Shown here: positions 52,031 to 61,552 of the stretch, piece after piece
How positions within the stretch are numbered: position 1 is the first letter of the stretch
How the letters are laid out: each line of letters opens with the position of its first letter
Source: Bacteroidia bacterium
Lineage (GTDB): Bacteria > Bacteroidota > Bacteroidia > Bacteroidales > Prolixibacteraceae
Assembly (NCBI GenBank): GCA_026391315.1
Contig: JAPLDT010000101.1
Location: 1-64,000 of the forward strand
Reading direction: 5' to 3'
DNA length: 64,000 nt
Translations under genes and position numbers: made by a program
Notes under the pieces: generated by a model
What the model was told of the DNA's origin: nothing
The model's input: only the letters and a program-made list of their open reading frames with translations
Databases searched by the model: none

Positions 52031-53407
52031 ATGACAGAAATGATTCGGAAGTCCCTCAGAGATTCCAAAACTGCACGATGGGCTGCATTAGGTATCGTCT
52101 CATTAACAATGTTTTGCGGTTATTGGTTTGCTGATGTAATGTCTCCTCTCAAACCAATGCTCGAATCACAGTTGGGTTGGACAAGTACAGACTACGGAAC
52201 TTTTACCAGCGCTTATGGCTGGTTTAACGTATTCTTTTTAATGTTAATTCTGGGCGGAATCATTCTGGATAAGATTGGGGTTAGGCTAACCGGACTTGGC
52301 TCTGCGGGAATCATGGTTTTGGGAGCAGGGTTGAAATATTATGCCATATCAACTACATTTCCTGAAGGCGCTACCATTTTGGGATTAAAGATGCAGGTAG
52401 CGCTTGCATCGATAGGTTTCGCGATTTTTGGTGTTGGGATTGAAATTTCCGGTATCACCGTAACCAAGATCATCGTTAAATGGTTCAAAGGTTATGAATT
52501 AGCTTTGGCGATGGGACTTCAGGTTGCTGTAGCACGCATAGGAACATTGATGGCATTGGCTTCACCGGTGCCAATCGCCAAATATTTTGGATCCATATCT
52601 TCTCCTTTGCTGGTTTGTCTGATTCTTTTAACAATCGGTTTTCTCTCCTATTTTGGCTATATTGCCATGGATAAGAAACTGGATGCTTCCGAAGTTGATC
52701 ATGTCAAGGAAGAAGAAGAAAGTTTCCAGGTCAGGGATATCTTTTCAATCATGTCGAATAAGGGATTCTGGCTGATTGCCATTCTTTGTGTCCTTTTCTA
52801 TTCAGCTGTCTTTCCATTTATCAAATATGCCGCCGACCTGATGGTCAATAAATATGGTTTGGAGCCTGAAGTTGCCGGCCTTATTCCAAGTTTATTGCCT
52901 CTGGGTACACTTTTCCTGACGCCTCTGTTCGGCGGGATATATGATAAAATGGGTAAAGGTGCCACGATGATGATCATCGGCTCTGCTATGCTGATTGTTA
53001 TCCATGGATTGTTTTCTATTCCAATTATTGATAGCTGGATCTTTGCAACCGTCCTGGTGATTTTGTTGGGAATTGCCCTCTCTCTCGTACCTTCTGCCAT
53101 GTGGCCTTCAGTGCCGAAGATTATTCCAGAAAGACAATTGGGAACTGCCTATTCGGTCATTTTTTGGATTCAGAACTGGGGTTTGATGGGCGTGCCATTT
53201 TTAATAGGCAGAGTGTTGGACAAATATTGTATTTCGGGTGAAAAAGTGGTGGATGGTGTGACAATCAGATCCTATGACTATACAATTCCAATGTTGATCT
53301 TTACCTCCTTCGGCGTAATGGCATTGGTTGTAGCATTGATGTTGAAACGCGAAGACAGAATTAAAGGTTATGGATTGGAATTGCCAAATATTAAAAAGAG
53401 TGCCTAA
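52031..53407 (+). CDS. Major facilitator superfamily transporter
   Basis: A 458-aa membrane protein with about 12 hydrophobic helices. The MFS motif between helices 2 and 3 is GGIILDKIGVRLTGLGS, and a second related motif (GGIYDKMGKGATMM) follows helix 8, showing the two homologous halves. The substrate is not shown by the sequence. Its position 140 bp before the dipeptidase PepD, plus overall similarity in outline to MFSD1-type dipeptide carriers, suggests dipeptides, which is inference. A CTAAAGTG repeat array follows it. Confidence 0.88.
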   Translation: MTEMIRKSLRDSKTARWAALGIVSLTMFCGYWFADVMSPLKPMLESQLGWTSTDYGTFTSAYGWFNVFFLMLILGGIILDKIGVRLTGLGSAGIMVLGAGLKYYAISTTFPEGATILGLKMQVALASIGFAIFGVGIEISGITVTKIIVKWFKGYELALAMGLQVAVARIGTLMALASPVPIAKYFGSISSPLLVCLILLTIGFLSYFGYIAMDKKLDASEVDHVKEEEESFQVRDIFSIMSNKGFWLIAILCVLFYSAVFPFIKYAADLMVNKYGLEPEVAGLIPSLLPLGTLFLTPLFGGIYDKMGKGATMMIIGSAMLIVIHGLFSIPIIDSWIFATVLVILLGIALSLVPSAMWPSVPKIIPERQLGTAYSVIFWIQNWGLMGVPFLIGRVLDKYCISGEKVVDGVTIRSYDYTIPMLIFTSFGVMALVVALMLKREDRIKGYGLELPNIKKSA

Positions 53408-53517
53408 AGTGAGCTAAAGTGACTAGAGTGCCTAAAGTACTTCGCAACAAGCAGGATTGTTTGGATCCTCGTAACTTTAGTTCACTTTAGTCACTTTAGG
53501 TCACTCTAGTCACTCTC
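53401..53517. repeat. CTAAAGTG repeat array with inverted arms
   Basis: Units such as GCTAAAGTGACTAGAGTGCC (53413 on) are answered by complementary units (CTTTAGTTCACTTTAGTCAC, 53475 on), forming an imperfect hairpin between the MFS gene and pepD. Its first bases overlap the MFS stop codon. Confidence 0.8.
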
Positions 53518-53548
53518 TGATTAATAGAAATCATTTAATAATAAAGAA

Positions 53549-55009
53549 ATGAGCAAAGAAATAATCAACCTCGAACCCAAGGCGGTTTGGGGAAATTTTT
53601 ATCAGCTGACGCAGGTCCCACGTCCGTCCAAGCACGAAGAGAAAATCCAGGATTTCATGTTGAAGTATGGAAAATCACTCGGATTGGAAACAGAAAAGGA
53701 TGCCGTTGGTAATGTAGTTATCCGCAAACCGGCTACTCCCGGTATGGAAAACAGAAAGGGCATCGTTATGCAAGGGCATCTAGACATGGTACCCCAGAAG
53801 AACAACGATACGAAACATGATTTTGAAAAAGATCCCATCGATGCCTGGATTGACGGCGAATGGGTGAAAGCTCGTGGTACAACCCTCGGGGCCGACAATG
53901 GCATGGGTGTTGCCGCAGCAATGACTGTTCTGGCTTCTAAAACACTGGTTCACGGACCCGTTGAGGCTCTGTTTACCTGTGATGAAGAGACAGGAATGAC
54001 GGGCGCTTTTGGCCTTCAGGCCGGATGGCTGAAAGGAGATATTCTGCTCAACATGGACTCAGAAGATGAAGGTGAACTCTATGTCGGATGTGCCGGTGGT
54101 GTGAATGGCAACATTGAGTTTGAATACGACGAGATGATCGTTCCCAAAGGTTATTCATCCTATAAGCTGATAATAAAAGGATTAAAAGGTGGACATTCAG
54201 GGCTGGACATCAATCTCGGCCGCGGAAATGCCAACAAATTGATGGTTCGTTTTCTCAAGCATGCCATCCAGGAGATGGATGTCCGACTTGCTGAGGTCAA
54301 CGGAGGAGGTATGCGCAATGCCATCCCGCGTGAGTGCTACGCCATTGTTGTGGTTCCCACAGAATCTATCGCTGATTTTATTGCTGCAGTTGCAAAATAT
54401 GAGAATATCTACAAAGCCGAGCTGAAAATTTCCGAACCCAATTTAAATTTTGCCGCTGAAGAGTGTGCCAAACCAAAATCATTGATTGACGAAAGAGTTC
54501 AGGATGATATGATTGATTCTGTTTATGCCTGTCCCAATGGGATGATCCGTATGAGCGACAGCATGCCGGGACTCGTCGAGACTTCAACGAATCTGGCTAC
54601 CGTGAAGTCTGAAAACGGAGTGATATCCGTTAAATGTCTTCTGCGTAGTTCGGTTGACTCAGCCAAAGATGATCTGTGCGAGCAGGTTGAAAGTGTTTTC
54701 TCACTGGCTGGAGGAATGGTCAGGTTTGATGGCGGTTATCCGGGTTGGAAACCAAACATGGATTCGGCCATACTTAAACAGATGCAGAAGATCTATGAAA
54801 ATAAATTCGGAAAAGTTCCGGAGGTCAAAGCCATTCATGCTGGCTTGGAATGCGGTATCCTTGGGGCCAACTATCCCCATTGGGACATGATCTCTTTTGG
54901 GCCAACCATGCGTTTCCCTCACTCTCCGGATGAGAAAGTGAATATTCCGACAGTAGCTAAATTTTGGGACTTTTTGGTGGAAACGCTAAAAAATGTGCCA
55001 TTAAAATAG
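53549..55009 (+). CDS. pepD: Cytosolic Xaa-His/beta-Ala-His dipeptidase PepD (M20 family)
   Basis: A 486-aa metallo-aminoacyl-dipeptidase that splits dipeptides such as carnosine and Xaa-His. The di-zinc ligands are in MQGHLDMVPQK, ADNGMGVAAAM, FTCDEETGMTGAFG and LNMDSEDEGELYVG, and the C-terminal ligand region is IHAGLECGILG. The length is normal for PepD. A lid domain occupies about residues 195-370. No signal peptide is present, so it acts on imported dipeptides, which fits the neighbouring transporter genes. A strong terminator follows. Confidence 0.95.
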   Translation: MSKEIINLEPKAVWGNFYQLTQVPRPSKHEEKIQDFMLKYGKSLGLETEKDAVGNVVIRKPATPGMENRKGIVMQGHLDMVPQKNNDTKHDFEKDPIDAWIDGEWVKARGTTLGADNGMGVAAAMTVLASKTLVHGPVEALFTCDEETGMTGAFGLQAGWLKGDILLNMDSEDEGELYVGCAGGVNGNIEFEYDEMIVPKGYSSYKLIIKGLKGGHSGLDINLGRGNANKLMVRFLKHAIQEMDVRLAEVNGGGMRNAIPRECYAIVVVPTESIADFIAAVAKYENIYKAELKISEPNLNFAAEECAKPKSLIDERVQDDMIDSVYACPNGMIRMSDSMPGLVETSTNLATVKSENGVISVKCLLRSSVDSAKDDLCEQVESVFSLAGGMVRFDGGYPGWKPNMDSAILKQMQKIYENKFGKVPEVKAIHAGLECGILGANYPHWDMISFGPTMRFPHSPDEKVNIPTVAKFWDFLVETLKNVPLK

Positions 55010-55026
55010 CTTGATTTTTCGCATTA

Positions 55027-55068
55027 AAAATCCCGGTTTTGCACTTAGCTGAACCGGGATTTTTTTTT
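55027..55068 (+). terminator. Intrinsic terminator after pepD
   Basis: The stem AATCCCGGTT (55029-55038) pairs with AACCGGGATT (55052-55061) over a 13-nt loop and is followed by eight T residues. Confidence 0.92.
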
Positions 55069-55080
55069 GAATTAAATGGT

Positions 55081-55088
55081 TAAATTTG
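55081..55088 (+). promoter_or_regulatory. Putative -7 box TAAATTTG before the regulator gene
   Basis: Match to TAnnTTTG, 69 nt before the chosen ATG at 55158, just after the pepD terminator. Confidence 0.45.
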
Positions 55089-55157
55089 AGGGACATATTG
55101 GCGTTTGATTCAACAATAGCAATTATTCAATCAATCGAAAATCATATTCATAAAGCA

Positions 55158-58076
55158 ATGATAGTCAGGCGAATTCATATCTTACTCCTATTTTGGCTGC
55201 TACTTCATTTGTCGTCTTATGCGGAAATAAAAAAAATTGGTACCCCTTATATCCGGAATTTCCTCAAACGTGAGTACAGGGCAGGCACCCAGAACTGGAA
55301 TATAGTACAGGATAAACGGGGATTTATCTACACTGCCAACAACGAAGGATTGCTCGTTTATGATGGCAACCAATGGCAACTCTATAAGATGCCAAACTCT
55401 TCAATTGTCCGGGCACTGTTTGTTGATAAAAGTGGCGATATTTATGTAGGCGCCTACAACGAAATGGGCAAGATGGTAACCCTTCCCAACGGGAAAATGG
55501 TTTATAAATCGCTGAAAAAATTTATACCAGTTGAATATCAAAATTTTGATGATATCTGGAGCGTTTTTTCTTTTGAAAACAAGATTATATTTCAATCCTA
55601 CAATTGTGCTTATATCTGTTCGCACGACACCAGCATCTCGGTTTTACAGGCGCCGGTCCGGTTTCACCACGCTTTTAAAGTGAACGACCGTGTTTTTTTC
55701 AACGATCTTTCAGACGGACTTTTTGAATACGATGGAAAGCGGCTTACAAAAATGGTTGGATGCGATAAATTGAGAGGAATGCAGATCTGGTCCATTCTAC
55801 CTTTGTTCGGAACCAAGGATTTGATGATATGTACTTTAAACAATGGGGTATTTCATTTCGATGGAAAAAGATTGGAGGAGTGGGGCAGTCCGGTGAATGA
55901 ATTTTTGAAAAAAAATCAAATATTTTGCGCTTCAACGCTAAGGGATAAGTATTATGTAATTGGTACTGTCCAAAATGGAGTCATTATTGTGGATGAACAT
56001 GGTAACATCTTTCAACATTTTCACAAGAAAAACGGATTGCAAAACAATACTATTTTGAGCCTTTTTACGGATAGATCAGATAATCTGTGGCTTGGACTTG
56101 ATAATGGTGTGGATTATGTCAATATCAATTCGCCGATTACCTTCCTTCAAAGTACTGATGGGATCGGTGCCGGTTATTGTGCCATTGTTAAGGATGGAAA
56201 ACTCTACCTGGGAACGAACCAGGGATTGTTCGTGACAGACTGGCATGGAAGTGAGCAAATCAGTAATCTCAAATTGATTCCTGGAACATTAGGCCAGGTT
56301 TGGTCACTAGAGATTCAGGATGGGGAGCTGTTATGCGGACACAACAATGGAACATTTGTCGTTGAGGATGAGAAGGCATTCTACATCGATCAAACACCTG
56401 GTGGATGGAAATACCTTCAGTTGAAAAAACATCCAGGATTTCTCATTGGAGGAACCTACAACGGATTGTCTTTATTTCAAAAAGTAGGTAATCATTGGCA
56501 ATTTGCCAAGCACATCAAAGGGTTTAATGAGTCTTTCAGGGTCTTTGAAGAGGATGAGGACGGGGATATATGGATGAGTCATGGTTTCAAGGGGATCTTC
56601 AAGGTCACTCTGAACAATGAACTCGATTCGGTTACCTCCTCGCGGTTCTATAACTCAAAGGATGGATTGCCAACCAATTACAATCTGAACGTTTACAAAA
56701 TCAAGAATAGGATTGTCTTCACCTCAAAACAAGGAGTTTACGAATACAACGCCAAGAATGATAATTTTGAAGTGTCGGTTTTTTTCAATCAACTTCTTCA
56801 GCCAATTTCAGATATCTCCTATCTGAAAGAGGACAAAAAGGGTAATATCTGGTACATAGCCTGGATAAATTCGGTCAACAGGGCCGGAGTTTTTAAGCTC
56901 AAAGAGGATTTACGGTACCAGCATGTATCCGCACCTTTTGCAATCCTGTCGGGGAAGTTTATCAGCGGCTTTGAGTCAATTTATGAATATGGAGACGAGA
57001 ATTATTTTTTGGGGACTGAAGAGGGATTTGCCCATTACAGTCCAAGGATAGAAACCAACCTAAATCCTGAGTTCTCTGCCTACATTACGAAAGCTGTAGC
57101 ATTGCATCAGGATAGTACTTTTTATCAGGGCAATAATTATTCTGCCAAAACCAGGGATCAGAAAAGAGAATACAATTTCCCATACAAGCGAAATGCCTTC
57201 AGGTTCATCTATTCATCTCCTATATACGATAACCCCGGCAATATTGAGTACAGTTACAAATTGTCCGGTTTCACTGATGCGTGGTCGGAATGGAGTAGTT
57301 CATACATGAATGAATTTACCAATTTACCGGAAGGTGATTTTGTTTTTATGGTGAAAGCGAGGAATCAACTTGGTATCGAGAGTCTGTCGGATCAAATTGA
57401 ATTCAGTGTCTTACCCCCCTGGTACAAGTCCGTATTGGCCTACGTTATCTACTTCTTTGTGGGACTTCTTTTGACACTTCTGGCAGTTTGGCTAATCTAT
57501 CTTAGAATTGATATTTCTAAACGGAAGGATCGTCTTAAGCATTTGCAGGCATACCGACAGAAGGAGCAGGAGTATGTCAGAAATGCCCTGATTGATGAAA
57601 AGAAGATCATCAACCTGAAGAATGAGAAGTTAAAAGCTGAAATGATCCACCGAGATAAAGAGCTTGCCAATCAGACAATGGATCTTATCAGGAAGAACAA
57701 ATTTTTGCTAAACATCAAGGAGGAGTTACTGAAACTAAAGAGACCTAACAATGATTTTGCATTGAATGACAAAATATCCTCTTTGATAGTGAAAATAGAC
57801 AAGGATCTGGATCATAATAAACAATGGGAGGTATTTGAGTCAGCTTTTGATGAGGTACATGAGGACTTTCTCAATCGTCTGAAATCTTCCTACCCAAACC
57901 TGACTCCAAAGGAACTTCGCTTGTGTGCCTACCTGCGGCTAAATATTTCCTCCAAGGAGATTGCTCCCCTGATGAATATTTCAGTCAGGGGAGTCGAAAT
58001 TTGCCGATACCGGGTACGAAAAAAACTGGATATAGAACGTGACACCAATATGACCAGTTTTATCATCAATTTTTAG
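55158..58076 (+). CDS. Membrane sensor-regulator: beta-propeller, Y_Y_Y domain, TM helix and LuxR-type HTH
   Basis: A 972-aa single-chain one-component regulator. Order of parts: signal peptide (IHILLLFWLLLHLSSYA), two-component-regulator-type propeller repeats in the periplasm (about 25-690, repeated units like GLLVYDGNQWQLYKM, NLWLGLDNGVDYVN and GDIWMSHGFKGIFK), a Y_Y_Y domain (about 693-750, EYSYKLSGFTDAWSEWSS), one transmembrane helix (about 758-780), a coiled coil (about 790-860) and a C-terminal helix-turn-helix (LTPKELRLCAYLRLNISSKE, then MNISVRGVEICRYRVRKK). There is no kinase or receiver domain, unlike hybrid two-component PUL regulators. It most likely senses the glycan product and controls the following SusC/D genes. 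The start was set at 55158 because the upstream frame begins at a TTG without a signal peptide. Confidence 0.85.
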   Translation: MIVRRIHILLLFWLLLHLSSYAEIKKIGTPYIRNFLKREYRAGTQNWNIVQDKRGFIYTANNEGLLVYDGNQWQLYKMPNSSIVRALFVDKSGDIYVGAYNEMGKMVTLPNGKMVYKSLKKFIPVEYQNFDDIWSVFSFENKIIFQSYNCAYICSHDTSISVLQAPVRFHHAFKVNDRVFFNDLSDGLFEYDGKRLTKMVGCDKLRGMQIWSILPLFGTKDLMICTLNNGVFHFDGKRLEEWGSPVNEFLKKNQIFCASTLRDKYYVIGTVQNGVIIVDEHGNIFQHFHKKNGLQNNTILSLFTDRSDNLWLGLDNGVDYVNINSPITFLQSTDGIGAGYCAIVKDGKLYLGTNQGLFVTDWHGSEQISNLKLIPGTLGQVWSLEIQDGELLCGHNNGTFVVEDEKAFYIDQTPGGWKYLQLKKHPGFLIGGTYNGLSLFQKVGNHWQFAKHIKGFNESFRVFEEDEDGDIWMSHGFKGIFKVTLNNELDSVTSSRFYNSKDGLPTNYNLNVYKIKNRIVFTSKQGVYEYNAKNDNFEVSVFFNQLLQPISDISYLKEDKKGNIWYIAWINSVNRAGVFKLKEDLRYQHVSAPFAILSGKFISGFESIYEYGDENYFLGTEEGFAHYSPRIETNLNPEFSAYITKAVALHQDSTFYQGNNYSAKTRDQKREYNFPYKRNAFRFIYSSPIYDNPGNIEYSYKLSGFTDAWSEWSSSYMNEFTNLPEGDFVFMVKARNQLGIESLSDQIEFSVLPPWYKSVLAYVIYFFVGLLLTLLAVWLIYLRIDISKRKDRLKHLQAYRQKEQEYVRNALIDEKKIINLKNEKLKAEMIHRDKELANQTMDLIRKNKFLLNIKEELLKLKRPNNDFALNDKISSLIVKIDKDLDHNKQWEVFESAFDEVHEDFLNRLKSSYPNLTPKELRLCAYLRLNISSKEIAPLMNISVRGVEICRYRVRKKLDIERDTNMTSFIINF

Positions 58077-58170
58077 TTGTGATGAAATACATTTTCTTAA
58101 CATTTAAGAGTTTGATGTATTAATGCAATTAGCAAAATATTTTATTAATATCTATGTATCAAATATATAA

Positions 58171-58235
58171 TTGTATTTTTGATGTAGTAAAGATGTATTA
58201 ACAATTATTTGATGTTGTATTTTTGATGTAGTAAA
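58171..58235 (+). promoter_or_regulatory. Two 21-bp direct repeats carrying -7 boxes upstream of the second susC
   Basis: TTGTATTTTTGATGTAGTAA(A) occurs at 58171-58191 and again at 58215-58235, 44 bp apart (about four helical turns). Each contains a perfect TATTTTTG (58174-58181 and 58218-58225), the Bacteroidota -7 consensus. A related TTTGATGTATTAA lies at 58111. The pair is 111-175 nt before the susC ATG and may be tandem promoters or operators for the adjacent LuxR-type regulator. Confidence 0.65.
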
Positions 58236-58345
58236 AAATTGTTCGTTGTTATTAATAAAGGTTAAAATTGCGACCAAATTCGAATACCGGGAATAGCTTT
58301 CCGGGATCAATAAGGTTAATTAAATTCTAACATTTATTAAAATTT

Positions 58346-61300
58346 ATGAAACAAACGATTTTTGCTCTTTTGTTTTTGTTAAGTTCTTTTGCACTATCTG
58401 CACAGGAACTTTTGGTAAAGGGTGTTGTCACTTCGGCCGACGATGGACAACCGATTCCGGGAGCGACTGTAGTCGTAAAGGGAAAAACTACCGGGATTAT
58501 TACCAATCTCGATGGTGCATACTCTTTAAAGGTACCTGGAAACGCGACACTCGTATTCTCTTTTGTAGGATTAAAATCTCAGGAGATTGCTGTCAATAAC
58601 AGGACTACTATCAATGTTGTTCTTGCATCTTCAACCGAAGCCATCGAGGAGGTGGTTGTGGTTGGTTACGGTACTCAAAAGAAAAGTGTGGTTACCGGAG
58701 CTATATCCAGCGTAAAATCCAAGGATCTTGAAAAAGTATCCCCGGGGCGTGTGGAACAAGCTTTACAGGGAAGGGTTTCTGGTGTTACAGTTGCCGCTAA
58801 CTCTGGTCAGCCTGGATCAGCAGCAACCATCCGGGTACGTGGTGTGACGACTTTTGGTGATGGCGGAAACAATCCCCTCTGGGTTGTGGATGGAGTTGTG
58901 GTCGATGCCGGAGGTATTGGTTACCTCAATCAGTCGGATATAGAATCCATTGAAGTACTTAAAGATGCCGCTTCTGCCGCGATTTATGGTACACGTGCTG
59001 CAACCGGTGTTATCCTAGTTACCACGAAGAAAGGTTCGGCCGGTAAGCTGAGTGTCAGTTATAACGGTTTCTATGGCGTATCAGGACCTGCAAAAATATT
59101 GAATCTGCTGAATGCTACTCAATATGGTGCATTACTGAATGAGAGATCAGTAGCAGGCGGTGGTAATGTTGTATTTCCAAATCTTGGTACATTAGGTGTC
59201 GGAACAGACTGGCAAAAGGCTATTTTCAACAACAGTGCCAAACGTTATTCACATGAACTCAGTCTGAGTGGTGGAAATGATAAGTCTACTTTCTATTTTT
59301 CACTTGGAATTCAGGATCAGCAGGGTATTGTTGCCACTGACATTTCTGAATTCAATCAAAAGAATATGAGGCTTAACTCAACCCATAAAATCTCAAAAAT
59401 TTTCACATTCGGTGAAACAATCGGATATACTCATCAGAAACAGACAGGACTCGGAAACACCAACAGCGAGTTTGGCGGGCCGCTGAGTTCTGCCATCAAC
59501 CTTGATCCGGTTACTCCGTTGGTTGTGACGGATCCTGCAGCTGCCAATTTGGCTCCTTACAGCGTAAATCCTGTAATCAGGGATGCCAATGGGAATCCAT
59601 ACGGAATTTCAGCCATCGTCGGGCAGGAGATGACCAATCCACTGGCATACATCAAGACCAGACTTGGTCAATATGGATGGTCAGACAATTTTGTTGGTAA
59701 TGCTTACCTGTCAGCCCAAATAACCAAAGATCTGATGATTAAATCTTCGGTTGGTGCAAAACTGGCTTATTGGGGAGATCAGGGCTTTAACCCGGTGTTT
59801 TATTTAAGTGCGACCAATCAGGTTCTCAGAAATAGTATTTACAAGAATAGTTCCAACGTCTTTAATTATAATGTTGAAAATACGATTAACTATTCCAAGA
59901 TAATTGGTGATCATAATGTAAATGTTTTATTAGGTCAGGCCGTTTATGTTGATAACAATGGAGGTGGCCAGGGTGTCACGCTCTATAACCTTCCCGTTTC
60001 CAATTACGCGGACGCTTCCTTCAACTTTAATATTCCGGCAGCAACAGATAAGACCGGATGGGGTTCTGAGAATACTTTACATAAACTGACATCACTTTTT
60101 GCCCGTGTAAACTACAACTATAAAGAAAAGTACCTGTTTACCGGTATCTATCGTCGTGATGGTTCTTCCAGATTTGGTACCAATAATAAATATGGTGTTT
60201 TCCCTTCATTCTCATTGGGTTGGGTAGTCTCTAAAGAAAGTTTCTGGCCTGCCAATGAAATCGTTAACACTCTGAAAATCAGAGGTGGTTACGGTGTTGT
60301 AGGTAATGATGCCATCCGTGATTTTGGTTACCTTGCTACGGTAGGTGGTGGATTCAATTATACGGTTGGAAATTCAGGTTCGATTACAACTGGTTATGCA
60401 CCTGCTTCTCTGGATAACCCTGATTTGCGTTGGGAAGAGACGGCTCAAGCCAATATCGGTTTCGAAGCAAGACTCTTCAAATCATTGAATCTAACTGTGG
60501 ACTATTACAACAAGAAGACATCCGGTATCTTAAGGCCTATCACCATTCCTGGATATGTTGGTGTTTCTTCTTCTCCGGTAGGCAATATCGCCGATATGGA
60601 GAACAAAGGATTAGAGGTCGAATTGAACTACAGCAAGAAAATTGGCCAGGTAAATTTTTCAGCCAGCGGAAACGTAGCATACCTCAAAAACACAGTAACT
60701 TATGTGGCTGCTGATGCCAATTATATCACAGGAGATGCATCGTTTCAATCCATGGGCGCCGTAACAAGAACCCAACAAGGTCAGTCTTACAACTCTTTCT
60801 ATGGATACAAGACAGCAGGTATCTTCCAGAATGTGGCAGAGATCGCTGCTTATACCAATTCAGCAGGCCAACCAATTCAGCCGAACGCAAAACCAGGTGA
60901 CTTCCGTTGGGTGGATACCAATGGTGACGGTGTAATTTCAGATTTGGACAAGACCTTCCTTGGTAATAATATTCCGAAATACACATTCGGTCTGACGCTG
61001 AATCTTGATTACAAGAACTTCGACCTGATGGCCTTTGCTTCAGGTTCTGCAGGCAGCAAAATCTTCCAGGGATTGCGCCGTCTGGATATCAGTAACTCGA
61101 ACTGGCAGACTGTTGCATTAAGCCGTTGGACAGGTGAAGGAACATCCACTACCTATCCTCGTCTTACCAGCAGTGATACCAATGGAAACTTTGGAAATAT
61201 GTCAGATTTCTATCTGGAAAATGGTGACTATGTCCGCCTCAAAGTGGTTCAGTTAGGATATTCATTACCTGCCAATATTGTCAGTAAGATCAATGCAAAT

Positions 61301-61453
61301 AAACTTCGCGTTTATGTATCTGCAGAAAATTTATTGACTCTGACCAAATACACTGGTTACGATCCTGAAATCGGTGGCGGTGTTTTTGGTATCGATAAAG
61401 GTGTCTATCCTCAGGCACGTACGTTCATGCTTGGCGTTCAATTACAATTTTAA
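58346..61453 (+). CDS. SusC/RagA-family TonB-linked outer-membrane receptor (locus 2)
   Basis: A 1035-aa TonB-dependent transporter. It has a signal peptide (IFALLFLLSSFALSA), a carboxypeptidase-regulatory-like domain (about 22-100, GVVTSADDGQPIPGATVVVK), the TonB box region (IEEVVVVGYGTQKKSVVTGA), a plug (IRVRGVTTFGDGGNNPLWVV, VLKDAASAAIYGTRAATGVI) and a barrel ending in FMLGVQLQF. It is the first structural gene of the PUL and lies 270 bp after the sensor-regulator. SusD follows closely. The transported compound is probably an oligosaccharide; the downstream binding protein suggests a beta-glucan. Confidence 0.95.
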   Translation: MKQTIFALLFLLSSFALSAQELLVKGVVTSADDGQPIPGATVVVKGKTTGIITNLDGAYSLKVPGNATLVFSFVGLKSQEIAVNNRTTINVVLASSTEAIEEVVVVGYGTQKKSVVTGAISSVKSKDLEKVSPGRVEQALQGRVSGVTVAANSGQPGSAATIRVRGVTTFGDGGNNPLWVVDGVVVDAGGIGYLNQSDIESIEVLKDAASAAIYGTRAATGVILVTTKKGSAGKLSVSYNGFYGVSGPAKILNLLNATQYGALLNERSVAGGGNVVFPNLGTLGVGTDWQKAIFNNSAKRYSHELSLSGGNDKSTFYFSLGIQDQQGIVATDISEFNQKNMRLNSTHKISKIFTFGETIGYTHQKQTGLGNTNSEFGGPLSSAINLDPVTPLVVTDPAAANLAPYSVNPVIRDANGNPYGISAIVGQEMTNPLAYIKTRLGQYGWSDNFVGNAYLSAQITKDLMIKSSVGAKLAYWGDQGFNPVFYLSATNQVLRNSIYKNSSNVFNYNVENTINYSKIIGDHNVNVLLGQAVYVDNNGGGQGVTLYNLPVSNYADASFNFNIPAATDKTGWGSENTLHKLTSLFARVNYNYKEKYLFTGIYRRDGSSRFGTNNKYGVFPSFSLGWVVSKESFWPANEIVNTLKIRGGYGVVGNDAIRDFGYLATVGGGFNYTVGNSGSITTGYAPASLDNPDLRWEETAQANIGFEARLFKSLNLTVDYYNKKTSGILRPITIPGYVGVSSSPVGNIADMENKGLEVELNYSKKIGQVNFSASGNVAYLKNTVTYVAADANYITGDASFQSMGAVTRTQQGQSYNSFYGYKTAGIFQNVAEIAAYTNSAGQPIQPNAKPGDFRWVDTNGDGVISDLDKTFLGNNIPKYTFGLTLNLDYKNFDLMAFASGSAGSKIFQGLRRLDISNSNWQTVALSRWTGEGTSTTYPRLTSSDTNGNFGNMSDFYLENGDYVRLKVVQLGYSLPANIVSKINANKLRVYVSAENLLTLTKYTGYDPEIGGGVFGIDKGVYPQARTFMLGVQLQF

Positions 61454-61552
61454 CAATATACAGATATGAAACGAGCATATTCGCTATACACAAACACGGA
61501 TGAAAATTCCAATGCGAGTTCCATCCAGCCTTTAAAAACAAATTATTTACGG

